The position numbers and the translations under genes were made by a program. The notes below the pieces were generated by a model that saw only the letters and a list, made by a program, of their open reading frames with translations, was not told the origin of the DNA and made no database searches. DNA of 64,000 bases from the NCBI GenBank assembly GCA_052384575.1, contig JBQSUQ010000004.1. The stretch is one strand, 5' to 3'. Shown here piece after piece: positions 1-8,516 of this stretch. Source of the DNA: JBQSUQ01 sp052384575. Lineage in GTDB: Bacteria; Pseudomonadota; Gammaproteobacteria; Enterobacterales; Pasteurellaceae. Every line of letters begins with the position of its first letter. Position 1 is the first letter of the stretch.

Positions 1-29
1 TACAATTATTCAGTTAATCTAAGAGCAAC

Positions 30-205
30 CTACATAGGTAGAGGTGCGACTATTATAAGTACTTTTTCTGAGTGGATAACGATGAAGGAAAAGGAAAGGA
101 ATAGCCGCCGAAATCAATAAAAAGTCATTTTTATTGGTTGGTAACGTTACCGAAAGGGACGCTACTGTCATAGTTCATAACTATGGAGCGCTACTGTTAG
201 GGTTG
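30..205 (+). promoter_or_regulatory. Lysine riboswitch (L box)
   Basis: The stretch carries the conserved blocks of the lysine aptamer in order: AGAGGTGCGAC near 40, the GCCGCCGAAATC block near 103, a long AT stem, CGCTACTGTCATAG near 160, and a closing GAGCGCTACTG at 186-196. It sits about 100 nt before an NhaC-family gene, a class known to lie under lysine riboswitches in Pasteurellaceae. No clear intrinsic terminator is visible between the aptamer and the start codon, so I cannot tell whether control is by termination or by translation. Confidence 0.9.
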
Positions 206-310
206 GTTTTCTCTTACCTACCTTTTATTTTAATTATTTCAACTTTGTTGTCCTGAAGTATTTAAGTCAGTAGTTTTCCTTTTATTTATTTACTTTTTAG
301 GTATAACAAA

Positions 311-1849
311 ATGGAACTCTTAGATTTCTCAACTTCAATTTGGTCGGTCGTACCACCAGTATTAGCCCTTAGCTTAGCCATTATTACTCGTCGAGTATTA
401 TTGTCTTTAAGCCTTGGTATTCTTATCGGAAGCTTAATGTTATCTGATGGTAGCATTTCAACCGCATTTTCTTATTTAACAGATCGCGTTTCTTCGCTTT
501 TATATAGTTTTGATGAAAACGGACAATTTGCGTTAAATGATAGCAATGTGCATATCATTATTTTCTTATTATTACTCGGTATTTTGACCGCACTTTTAAG
601 TGTATCTGGTAGTAATCAAGCCTTTGCTGAATGGGCACAAAAACGCATTAAAGATCGTCGTGGTGCAAAATTAATGGCAGCGTGCCTTGTTTTTGTTACT
701 TTTATTGATGACTATTTCCATAGCCTAGCCGTAGGCGCGATTGCTCGCCCTGTAACAGATCGCTTCCGCGTTTCTCGTGCAAAATTAGCCTATATTCTTG
801 ACTCAACTGCCGCACCAATGTGCGTTATGATGCCAGTGTCAAGTTGGGGTGCTTATATTATGACCCTAATTGCAGGTTTATTAGCAGAACACGCGATTAC
901 AGGTTATACCCCTTTTGGTGCATTTATTACCATGAGTGCGTTAAACCTATATGCAATCTTCTCAATGATTATGGTGTTCGTTGTTGCTTATTTTGCTTTT
1001 GATATTGGACCGATGGCACGTCATGAAAGATTGGCTTTAGAACAAGCGGATGCAGCGAATGAAAATGAAGATCAAGTGAAAGGTCATGTGCGTAATTTAG
1101 TATTACCAATTGTTGCATTGATTTTAGGCACTGTGGCAATGATGATGTACACAGGGAACGAAGCACTTGCAGCTGATAATAAACCATTTGATGTTTTAGG
1201 TGCGTTTGAAAATACCACTGTTGGTATTTCATTAGTAGTCGGTGGCGTAACCGCATTAGTAGTGTCTACATTATTAATCATTGCAAACCGTAACGTGAGT
1301 TTCAATGAATATGCGAAAGCTTATTTATTAGGCATGAAATCAATGATGGGCGCAATTGCTATCTTATTCTTCGCTTGGACAATTAACAAAGTAGTAGGGG
1401 ATATGCAAACGGGTAAATACCTTTCCACTTTGATTTCAGGTAATTTAAATGCAGCCTATTTGCCAACCTTATTATTCATTTTAGGGGCAGCAATGGCATT
1501 CTCAACTGGTACTAGCTGGGGAACCTTCGGTATTATGTTACCAATCGCGGCTTCTATCGCAGTAAATGCGGCACCTGAATTATTATTACCTTGTTTATCA
1601 GCTGTTATGGCGGGGGCGGTATGTGGTGACCATTGTTCTCCAGTATCAGATACCACAATTTTATCTTCAACTGGGGCAAAATGTAATCATATCGACCACG
1701 TTACGACACAATTGCCTTATGCTTTATTGGTTGCTTTCGCTACCTGTATTGGTTATTTAGTGATTGGTTTTACTCAATCAGGTTGGTTAGGTTTTGCTGC
1801 AACAGCAGGCGTATTAGTACTTAGCGTACTTATTGTTAGAAAACGTTAA
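311..1849 (+). CDS. lysW: NhaC-family transporter, probable lysine importer LysW
   Basis: A 512-residue inner-membrane protein with about a dozen hydrophobic segments and the C-terminal NhaC-type signature around residues 395-450 (GTSWGTFGIMLP, then CGDHCSPVSDTT). The family is usually called Na+/H+ antiporter, but the lysine riboswitch directly upstream argues that this member imports lysine, as comparative genomics proposed for LysW of Haemophilus. The ATG follows a weak TTAGG ribosome site. It is a single gene: a terminator follows at 1902-1933 and ilvI has its own upstream region. Substrate is inferred from regulation only; residues that would separate lysine from sodium transport cannot be judged here. 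Confidence 0.85.
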   Translation: MELLDFSTSIWSVVPPVLALSLAIITRRVLLSLSLGILIGSLMLSDGSISTAFSYLTDRVSSLLYSFDENGQFALNDSNVHIIIFLLLLGILTALLSVSGSNQAFAEWAQKRIKDRRGAKLMAACLVFVTFIDDYFHSLAVGAIARPVTDRFRVSRAKLAYILDSTAAPMCVMMPVSSWGAYIMTLIAGLLAEHAITGYTPFGAFITMSALNLYAIFSMIMVFVVAYFAFDIGPMARHERLALEQADAANENEDQVKGHVRNLVLPIVALILGTVAMMMYTGNEALAADNKPFDVLGAFENTTVGISLVVGGVTALVVSTLLIIANRNVSFNEYAKAYLLGMKSMMGAIAILFFAWTINKVVGDMQTGKYLSTLISGNLNAAYLPTLLFILGAAMAFSTGTSWGTFGIMLPIAASIAVNAAPELLLPCLSAVMAGAVCGDHCSPVSDTTILSSTGAKCNHIDHVTTQLPYALLVAFATCIGYLVIGFTQSGWLGFAATAGVLVLSVLIVRKR

Positions 1850-1851
1850 AA

Positions 1852-1867
1852 TGTGATCTGAATCACA
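1852..1867. promoter_or_regulatory. CRP-like palindrome
   Basis: TGTGA-N6-TCACA matches the CRP half-sites perfectly and starts 3 nt after the stop codon of the lysine transporter. It lies about 260 bp upstream of ilvI and about 35 bp before a terminator hairpin. Its target is unclear. Confidence 0.5.
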
Positions 1868-1901
1868 AAGTTAGATAAAATATTAAATTTTTAAAATTTT
1901 A

Positions 1902-1933
1902 TAAAATACGGCTTTATCGCCGTATTTTTTTAT
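1902..1933 (+). terminator. Intrinsic terminator after lysW
   Basis: AAATACGGC and GCCGTATTT form a stem around a six-base loop, followed by a run of seven T. Confidence 0.85.
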
Positions 1934-2126
1934 ATTTAGCGGTCTTGTTTTTATTTTATATTGTTCATTCTTGTTATTTTAGATTTAAGTTCTGATTTGT
2001 GGTATTTTCTTGCGTAAAAAAGCAATAGACAACTTAATAAAATAAAGTACACTGAGTTTAACTGTGTTAAAAAGCAAATGATTTTAAACAAAACTAAAAA
2101 AGTGCGGTTAAAAAGGGAGTGATTTT

Positions 2127-3863
2127 ATGAAGAAATTGTCTGGCGCAGAAATGGTAGTGCAATCTTTGCGAGATCAAGGGGTAAAATATTTATTTGGTTA
2201 TCCAGGTGGTTCCGTATTAGATATTTATGATGCAATTCACACCCTAGGGGGAATTGAACATGTTTTGGTTCGCCATGAACAAGCGGCGGTTCATATGGCT
2301 GATGGTTACGCACGTTCAACAGGCGAAGTGGGGTGTGTATTAGTCACTTCAGGTCCGGGTGCAACTAATGCGCTAACCGGTATTTTTACAGCTTACACTG
2401 ATTCTGTGCCTTTAGTCATTCTCAGCGGACAGGTAATGTCACATTTGATTGGTACGGATGCTTTCCAAGAATGTGATACTGTTGGATTAAGCCGACCAAT
2501 TGTAAAACACAGTTTTATTGTTCAGCGTCCAGAGGATATTCCGACAATTATCAAAAAGGCCTTTTATATCGCCTCGACAGGTCGTCCTGGCCCTGTATTG
2601 ATTGATATTCCAAAAGATATGGTGAATCCAGATAATAAATATCCTTATGAATATCCTGCGGAAGTGAATTTGCGTTCTTATAACCCAACTATTCAAGGAC
2701 ACAAAGGACAAATAAAAAAAGCCTTAAAGGCACTTTTAGTAGCGAAAAGACCAGTGATGTTTATTGGTGGTGGTGTTATTATTGGTAACAGTAGTGACAA
2801 GGTCACTCGCTTTGCACAACAATTAAATTTACCTGTTACTTCTTCTTTAATGGGCTTAGGTGGCTATCCGGCGACCGATCGCCAATTCCTTGGCATGTTG
2901 GGTATGCATGGCACTTATGAAGCCAATACAGCAATGCATAATGCCGACTTAATTTTAGGGGTAGGGGTGCGTTTTGATGACCGTACCACAAATAACCTTG
3001 CTAAATATTGCCCAAATGCAAAAGTGATTCATATTGATATTGATCCAGCATCCATTTCAAAAAATGTACCTGCTGCGATTCCAATTGTTGGTAGTGTGGA
3101 TAATGTGTTCAGCGAGTTTTTATCCTTATTGCAAGATGACAACTTAGCTAAATCACAGTCCGATCTTACAGAGTGGTGGCAAGAAATCGAACAGTGGAAA
3201 GCGAAAAAATGCTTGGAATTTGACCGCACTTCGCAAGAGATTAAACCTCAAGCAGTTATTGAAACTATTTATCGTTTAACCCAAGGTGATGCCTATATTG
3301 CATCAGATGTAGGGCAACATCAAATGTTTGCCGCATTGCATTATCCGTTTGATAAACCACGTCGTTGGATTAATTCAGGTGGTGCGGGCACCATGGGATT
3401 TGGTTTCCCTGCGGCAATAGGGGTGAAATTCGCTCATCCAGATTCTACGGTGGTTTGTGTTACAGGTGATGGCTCAATTCAAATGAATATTCAAGAGCTT
3501 TCCACCGCAACCCAATACAATATCCCAATTGTGATTGTCAGTTTAAATAACCGCTTCTTAGGCATGGTAAAACAATGGCAAGATTTGATTTACTCAGGTC
3601 GCCATTCACAAGTGTATATGAATTCCTTACCGAATTTTGCCAAGTTGGCGGAAGCCTATGGCCATGTTGGTATTCAAATCGATCGCGCGGATGAACTTGA
3701 ACAAAAATTGACAGAAGCTTTTTCCATTAAAGATCGTCTTGTATTTGTTGATGTCAAAGTGGATGCAACGGAAAATGTGTACCCGATGCAAATTCGCGGA
3801 GGTGCAATGGATGAAATGTTATTAGGCAAACCAGAAGAGAACGAAGGAGTAGAAAATGCGTAG
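2127..3863 (+). CDS. ilvI: Acetolactate synthase III large subunit
   Basis: Catalytic subunit of acetohydroxyacid synthase, which condenses pyruvate with pyruvate or 2-oxobutyrate in the first common step of valine, leucine and isoleucine synthesis. The 578-residue protein has the three thiamine-diphosphate enzyme domains: the N-terminal Pyr domain with the activating glutamate in VRHEQAAVHMADGYARS (about residue 50), a central FAD-binding domain, and the C-terminal PP domain with the Mg/ThDP motif GDGSIQMN (about 450). The start is preceded by AGGGAGTG. An uptake sequence lies just upstream (2100-2108). It overlaps ilvH by 8 nt, so the two subunits are translationally coupled. Confidence 0.97.
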   Translation: MKKLSGAEMVVQSLRDQGVKYLFGYPGGSVLDIYDAIHTLGGIEHVLVRHEQAAVHMADGYARSTGEVGCVLVTSGPGATNALTGIFTAYTDSVPLVILSGQVMSHLIGTDAFQECDTVGLSRPIVKHSFIVQRPEDIPTIIKKAFYIASTGRPGPVLIDIPKDMVNPDNKYPYEYPAEVNLRSYNPTIQGHKGQIKKALKALLVAKRPVMFIGGGVIIGNSSDKVTRFAQQLNLPVTSSLMGLGGYPATDRQFLGMLGMHGTYEANTAMHNADLILGVGVRFDDRTTNNLAKYCPNAKVIHIDIDPASISKNVPAAIPIVGSVDNVFSEFLSLLQDDNLAKSQSDLTEWWQEIEQWKAKKCLEFDRTSQEIKPQAVIETIYRLTQGDAYIASDVGQHQMFAALHYPFDKPRRWINSGGAGTMGFGFPAAIGVKFAHPDSTVVCVTGDGSIQMNIQELSTATQYNIPIVIVSLNNRFLGMVKQWQDLIYSGRHSQVYMNSLPNFAKLAEAYGHVGIQIDRADELEQKLTEAFSIKDRLVFVDVKVDATENVYPMQIRGGAMDEMLLGKPEENEGVENA

Positions 3864-4347
3864 AATTTTATCTGTATTATTGGAAAATGAATCTGGGGCA
3901 TTATCAAGAGTCATCGCTTTGTTTTCTCAACGTGCCTTTAATATCGAAAGTTTAACGGTGGCGCCAACAGATGATCCAACACTTTCTCGCATGACCATTG
4001 AAGCCTCAGGCGATGAACGTGTGCTAGAGCAAATCGAAAAGCAATTACATAAATTAGTGGATGTGTTTAAAGTCATGAATTTAAGTGATTGCGAATATGT
4101 GGAACGAGAAGTGATGTTAGTCAAAATCCGCGCCACAGGTGCAATGCGTGATGAAATTAAACGTCTGGCGGATATCTTTCGTGGTCAGATCGTGGATGTT
4201 ACTGCGAAAACATATACCATCCAACTGACTGGCACCAAAGATAAACTTGATTCTTTTGTACAAGCCATCACTGAACAAACCAGCATTTTGGAAATCGTGC
4301 GTTCTGGCTTAATCAGCCTATCACGCGGTGAGAAAAATATGCTGTAA
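3856..4347 (+). CDS. ilvH: Acetolactate synthase III small subunit
   Basis: Regulatory subunit of acetohydroxyacid synthase. The 163-residue protein has the usual N-terminal ACT domain (residues 4-75, starting MRRILSVLLENESGALSRV, with SLTVAPT) that binds valine for feedback inhibition, and a C-terminal half that stimulates the catalytic subunit. The start codon lies inside the end of ilvI. The length is normal for the family. A strong terminator at 4420-4458 ends the two-gene operon. Confidence 0.97.
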   Translation: MRRILSVLLENESGALSRVIALFSQRAFNIESLTVAPTDDPTLSRMTIEASGDERVLEQIEKQLHKLVDVFKVMNLSDCEYVEREVMLVKIRATGAMRDEIKRLADIFRGQIVDVTAKTYTIQLTGTKDKLDSFVQAITEQTSILEIVRSGLISLSRGEKNML

Positions 4348-4419
4348 ATTGCCATTCAGTCATAAAAGTGCGGTGGAAAAATAAAGAGTTTTTCACTTTG
4401 CGCTTAATAACAATAAGTA

Positions 4420-4458
4420 AAATCTCCATTGAACTAGCAATAGCAATGGAGATTTTTT
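4420..4458 (+). terminator. Intrinsic terminator of ilvIH
   Basis: AAATCTCCATTG and CAATGGAGATTT pair across a 12-base loop and end in a T run. The rest of the 347-bp gap before torY holds two uptake sequences and the FNR-like site. Confidence 0.88.
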
Positions 4459-4565
4459 GTAACGATGTTTACCTTAAATAAACCAACCTCAGTATTAAAA
4501 AACATCAACGTTTTCCACCGCACTTTTTTACTTTTCTTTTATATAAATCTATTTATAACGACTAT

Positions 4566-4579
4566 TTGATTTATGTCAA
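4566..4579. promoter_or_regulatory. FNR-like site upstream of torY
   Basis: TTGAT-TTAT-GTCAA matches 9 of 10 informative bases of the FNR consensus TTGAT-N4-ATCAA. It lies about 117 bp before the torY start. A possible -10 (CAAATA, 4601-4606) lies at the distance expected for a class II FNR promoter. This fits anaerobic induction of a respiratory reductase. Confidence 0.6.
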
Positions 4580-4695
4580 AAATCACGCCTGTTTTTCTTT
4601 CAAATAGGGGCAAGAATTTTCTTTCTGGTGACAGAAAATATATAGTAACTACCACTTATGAGTTATTTTGTATTTATGAGAATTTGGAGTGAGAT

Positions 4696-5814
4696 ATGCT
4701 TAAATTTAATAAAAAAACAATATTAAGTGGTTTAGCGCTTATGGTGTTAGGTGCAGTTTGTTTGGGGGGCGTGCAATTTATTATGCATAAAACCAATACG
4801 CAGGAATTTTGTGTGAGTTGCCATGCTATGTCTTATCCAAAAGAGGAATGGGAGGGCAGTGTGCATTTTTCCAATCGTAAAGGGATTCGGGCGGAATGTT
4901 CGGACTGCCATATTCCTGAAGGCGGAATGCATTATGTGAAAGCGAAATTTATTGCGCTTAAAGATTTGTGGTACACCATTGTTGATGACAAATTACCTGA
5001 TCAAGAAGCGTATGAAAAACATCGCTTAGCCTTGGCGCAGCATGTTTGGGAAGATATGAAAAAGAATGATTCGATGACCTGTCGCAGTTGCCACAGTTTT
5101 GATGCAATGGCTTTATCTGAACAAACGGAATCTGCACAAAAAATGCATAAGTTAGCGTTGGAAACCAAACAAACCTGTATTGATTGCCACAAAGGTATTG
5201 TGCATTTTATGCCAGATATGCCACAAGATAATAGTGCTGCTGGTGAGCTAACGAAACATGCAGGCGAATTTAGTGCGACGGATAAAATGCTTTATTCCTT
5301 ATCCATGACCAATACGCAATTAGTGAATGGTGGCGAAGTACGCTTAATGCCTTATACCGAATTGACAAATTGGAAAGAAGAAAATGGCAAAGTAACAGCT
5401 AAAATTCAAGGTTGGCAACAGGTTGGTGCTGAATCAGTGGTTTATATGCAAAAAGGCAAACGCATTATGCTCGCCTTGTTAGGTGATGATGCTAAAGATA
5501 AAGTGCAAGTATTAAATACGGTTTATGATGAAGTAACAGCTTCTGATTGGAAAGAAATTTCATTTGAAATCACCGCACTTAAAGAAACCTTAACTGCCAA
5601 TATTAAAGCATTAAATGCTTTTGGTAATAATTTGAATGATGTGCATTGTGGTAGCTGCCATGCGCCGATTTCTGCGGAACATTATACGGCGAATCAATGG
5701 ATTGGCGTGGTGAATTCAATGAAAGATCGTACTGCCATGGATGCGGATCAAGTACGCGCTGTAACGATTTATTTGCAACGTAATGCAAAAGATATGATAG
5801 GGGTAACCCACTAA
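4696..5814 (+). CDS. torY: Pentaheme c-type cytochrome TorY
   Basis: Membrane-anchored cytochrome of the NapC/NirT/TorC group that passes electrons from the quinol pool to the periplasmic reductase encoded downstream. Residues 1-30 form an N-terminal transmembrane anchor. Five CxxCH heme motifs are visible: CVSCH (about residue 40), CSDCH, CRSCH and CIDCH in the NapC-like part, and CGSCH (about 318) in the C-terminal monoheme domain, as in TorC/TorY. The 372-residue length suits the family. The start has an adequate ribosome site (GGAGTGAG). The gene is separated from torZ by a Moco riboswitch. In H. influenzae the homologous pair is HI0644/HI0643. Confidence 0.93.
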   Translation: MLKFNKKTILSGLALMVLGAVCLGGVQFIMHKTNTQEFCVSCHAMSYPKEEWEGSVHFSNRKGIRAECSDCHIPEGGMHYVKAKFIALKDLWYTIVDDKLPDQEAYEKHRLALAQHVWEDMKKNDSMTCRSCHSFDAMALSEQTESAQKMHKLALETKQTCIDCHKGIVHFMPDMPQDNSAAGELTKHAGEFSATDKMLYSLSMTNTQLVNGGEVRLMPYTELTNWKEENGKVTAKIQGWQQVGAESVVYMQKGKRIMLALLGDDAKDKVQVLNTVYDEVTASDWKEISFEITALKETLTANIKALNAFGNNLNDVHCGSCHAPISAEHYTANQWIGVVNSMKDRTAMDADQVRAVTIYLQRNAKDMIGVTH

Positions 5815-5821
5815 TTATTTT

Positions 5822-5942
5822 AACTGGACTCCGAGCTTGTTGCCCTAAGTCGAAAGATATGGTCGCAATGCCAGTGGTATAAGGTTACCACCATGGATAA
5901 GCTAGAAATAGGTTATCCTCCCAAATTGGAAAGGTGTCTTAA
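5822..5942 (+). promoter_or_regulatory. Moco riboswitch (MOCO RNA motif) before torZ
   Basis: Conserved elements of the molybdenum-cofactor RNA motif are present: ACTCCGAGC at the 5' side, CGCAATGCCAG, a GAAA-capped hairpin (GGATAA to TTATCC, 5895-5918), then TCCC and TTGGAAAGGTGT, which closely resemble the 3' part of the E. coli moaA leader. It lies in the 156-nt gap between torY and torZ, so cofactor status could affect the molybdoenzyme separately from its cytochrome. The AAAGG here is about 37 nt upstream of the torZ start and is not its ribosome site. Confidence 0.85.
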
Positions 5943-5970
5943 TTTTAACTTACTCAATATGAGGTTTAAT

Positions 5971-8457
5971 ATGAAAGAGAAAGAAAAAATTAATGCAAAA
6001 CGTCGAGATTTTCTGCGTAATTCTTCTTTGGGGGTCGCTGGTGCGTCATTGACGACAGGCTCTGTGAGTTCATTATTTTCTGCTCCCGCTCAAGCAGCTG
6101 AAAGTCATACTGTATTGACAGCTGCGCATTGGGGAGCGTTGGGTGTTGTGGTTGAAGATGGAAAAGTGGTGAAGTCAGGCCCTGCATTTGAACCTGTGGT
6201 GGAAAATGAATTGCAATCAGTGGTTGCAGATCAGCTTTATACAGAAGCTCGCGTGAAATATCCGATGGTGCGTAAAGGTTATTTAGAAGGTAATAAAGAT
6301 AATAGTCTGCGTGGTCGTGATGAATGGGTGCGTGTATCTTGGGACAAAGCTTTTGAATTGGTGGATGCTGAATTTAAGCGTATTCGTTCCGTTGAAGGTG
6401 GCGGAGCAGAGCATATTTTCGGCGGTTCTTATGGTTGGAAAAGTTCTGGCTCATTACATTCTTGCCGTACCTTATTACACCGCTATTTAAATGCAACCGG
6501 TGGTTTTGTTGGGCATAAAGGGGACTACTCAACAGGGGCTGCTCAAGTGATTATGCCTCATGTGTTGGGAACTATTGAAGTGTATGAACAACAAACCAGT
6601 TGGGAAACCATTTTATCTGACAGTGATATTGTGGTGCTTTGGTCTGCTAACCCAATGACAACTTTGCGTATTGCATGGACTTCAACAGACCAACAAGGTA
6701 TCGCTTATTTCAAAAAATTAAAAGAAAGTGGCAAACGCATTATTTGTATTGACCCAGTGAAAAGTGAAAGTTGCGAATTCTTAGGCGCAGAATGGATTCC
6801 AATTCATACTGCAACAGATGTGCCATTAATGCTTGGTATGGCGCATACTTTGGTTTCTGAGAATAAACATAATACGGAATTCCTGAAAAAATACACAACA
6901 GGTTATGACAAATTCGAAGCCTATTTATTAGGTAAAGAAGATGGTCAAGTTAAAGACGCTGAATGGGCAAGTAAAATCTGTGGTGTGCCTGTTGATGTAA
7001 TTAAACAATTAGCGCGTGACTTTGCTTCTAAACGTACTATGTTAATGGCGGGTTGGGCGATGCAACGTCAACGCCATGGCGAACAATCTCATTGGATGTT
7101 GGTGACATTGGCTTCTATGCTTGGTCAAATTGGTTTACCTGGTGGTGGTTTCGGTTTAAGTTATCATTATTCTAATGGTGGTGCGCCAACAGCAACAGGC
7201 GGTAGCTTAAGCTCAATTTCAGCAACATTGGAAAACAATAGCGCAAATACGGGACAATCTTGGTTAGCGAAAACCTCATCATTGAGTTTCCCATTAGCTC
7301 GAATTGCTGATGTTTTACTCAATCCAGGCAAGAAAATTCAATACAATGGTACAGAAGTGACCTATCCTGATATTAAATTAATTTATTGGGTGGGTGGTAA
7401 TCCATTTGTTCATCATCAAGATACCAATTTATTAGTCAAAGCGTGGCAAAAACCAGATACAGTGATTGTCAATGAAATTTATTGGACACCAACTGCACGT
7501 ATGGCAGATATTGTGTTGCCAGCAACTACGAGCTATGAGCGCAATGACTTAACCATGTCTGGCGATTATGCGTCTATGCATATTTTCCCAATGAAAAAAG
7601 TGGTTGAGCCACAATTTGAAGCGAAAAGTGACTATGATATTTTCGCTGAATTAGCGAAACGCGCTGGGGTAGAAGATAAATTCACCGAAGGTAAATCTGA
7701 AATGGATTGGTTAAAATCCTTCTATCAAGATGCCTTTGATGGTGCGCGTAAAAATCGTGTGTTAATGCCTAAATTTGAGAAATTCTGGGAAGAAAATAAA
7801 CCTATTACTTTCAACGTAAGTGAAAAAGCGAAAAAATGGTTACGTTATGGTGAATTCAGAGAAGATCCATTACTCAATCCATTAGGTACACCTTCAGGTA
7901 AAATTGAAATTTTCTCTGATGTTGTGGCAAAAATGAACTACGATGATTGCAAAGGTTATCCATCTTGGATGGTGCCAGAGGAATTTGCCGGTAATGTAAC
8001 TGAAGAATATCCTTTAGCATTAGTGACACCGCATCCTTACTACCGTTTGCATAGCCAATTAGCACAAACTTCACTACGTGAAAAATATGCAGTGAATGAT
8101 CGCGAGCCAGTGTTAATTCATACTGAAGATGCACAAAAACGCGGTATTGCGAATGGCGACATCGTACGAATTTTCAGTAAACGAGGTCAAGTGCTAGCGG
8201 GTGCTGTGGTGACTGATGGCATTATCAAAGGCACTGTGGCATTGCATGAAGGGGCTTGGTATGATCCAATGGATCTTGGTGCGAGTGAGCAACCATTATG
8301 TAAAAACGGTTGTCCTAACGTATTGACCATGGATATTGGTACTTCAAAATTAGCGCAAGGTAACTCAGCAAATAGCTGTATTGTTCAGCTTGAGAAATTC
8401 ACCGGCGAAGCGCCAGAAGTAACCGTATTTAAGCAACCTAAAATGGCAAAAGCTTAA
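5971..8457 (+). CDS. torZ: Periplasmic molybdopterin S/N-oxide reductase (TorZ/MtsZ/BisC type)
   Basis: Mo-bisMGD reductase of the DMSO reductase family, 828 residues from the start chosen. A twin-arginine signal (KRRDFLRNSS, residues 10-19, then a hydrophobic stretch ending AQAA) sends the folded enzyme to the periplasm. The likely Mo ligand is the serine in GDYSTG, as in TorA/TorZ/BisC, and no N-terminal iron-sulfur cysteines are present. The H. influenzae homologue HI0643 has been described as a methionine sulfoxide reductase, MtsZ; TMAO, biotin sulfoxide or other S-oxides are alternatives. The ATG at 5971 has GAGG before it. A longer in-frame reading from 5893 would start inside the riboswitch and delay the Tat motif, so I reject it. 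Confidence 0.93.
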   Translation: MKEKEKINAKRRDFLRNSSLGVAGASLTTGSVSSLFSAPAQAAESHTVLTAAHWGALGVVVEDGKVVKSGPAFEPVVENELQSVVADQLYTEARVKYPMVRKGYLEGNKDNSLRGRDEWVRVSWDKAFELVDAEFKRIRSVEGGGAEHIFGGSYGWKSSGSLHSCRTLLHRYLNATGGFVGHKGDYSTGAAQVIMPHVLGTIEVYEQQTSWETILSDSDIVVLWSANPMTTLRIAWTSTDQQGIAYFKKLKESGKRIICIDPVKSESCEFLGAEWIPIHTATDVPLMLGMAHTLVSENKHNTEFLKKYTTGYDKFEAYLLGKEDGQVKDAEWASKICGVPVDVIKQLARDFASKRTMLMAGWAMQRQRHGEQSHWMLVTLASMLGQIGLPGGGFGLSYHYSNGGAPTATGGSLSSISATLENNSANTGQSWLAKTSSLSFPLARIADVLLNPGKKIQYNGTEVTYPDIKLIYWVGGNPFVHHQDTNLLVKAWQKPDTVIVNEIYWTPTARMADIVLPATTSYERNDLTMSGDYASMHIFPMKKVVEPQFEAKSDYDIFAELAKRAGVEDKFTEGKSEMDWLKSFYQDAFDGARKNRVLMPKFEKFWEENKPITFNVSEKAKKWLRYGEFREDPLLNPLGTPSGKIEIFSDVVAKMNYDDCKGYPSWMVPEEFAGNVTEEYPLALVTPHPYYRLHSQLAQTSLREKYAVNDREPVLIHTEDAQKRGIANGDIVRIFSKRGQVLAGAVVTDGIIKGTVALHEGAWYDPMDLGASEQPLCKNGCPNVLTMDIGTSKLAQGNSANSCIVQLEKFTGEAPEVTVFKQPKMAKA

Positions 8458-8471
8458 GTTAATATGAAAGC

Positions 8472-8502
8472 AAAAGTGCGGTGAAATTCACCGCACTTTT
8501 TT
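8472..8502. terminator. Uptake-sequence inverted pair, terminator between torZ and metY
   Basis: AAGTGCGGTGAA and TTCACCGCACTT form a perfect stem with T runs on the plus side. It lies between two convergent genes and probably stops transcription from both. Confidence 0.85.
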
Positions 8503-8516
8503 GTTTTCGATATTTT

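Noticed and set aside
969..1256. Minus-strand frames inside the lysine transporter and similar overlaps elsewhere
   Set aside because: They overlap well-supported genes, lack ribosome sites and show no family features.
5893..5970. In-frame extension of torZ
   Set aside because: It starts inside the Moco riboswitch hairpin and puts 26 extra residues before the Tat signal.
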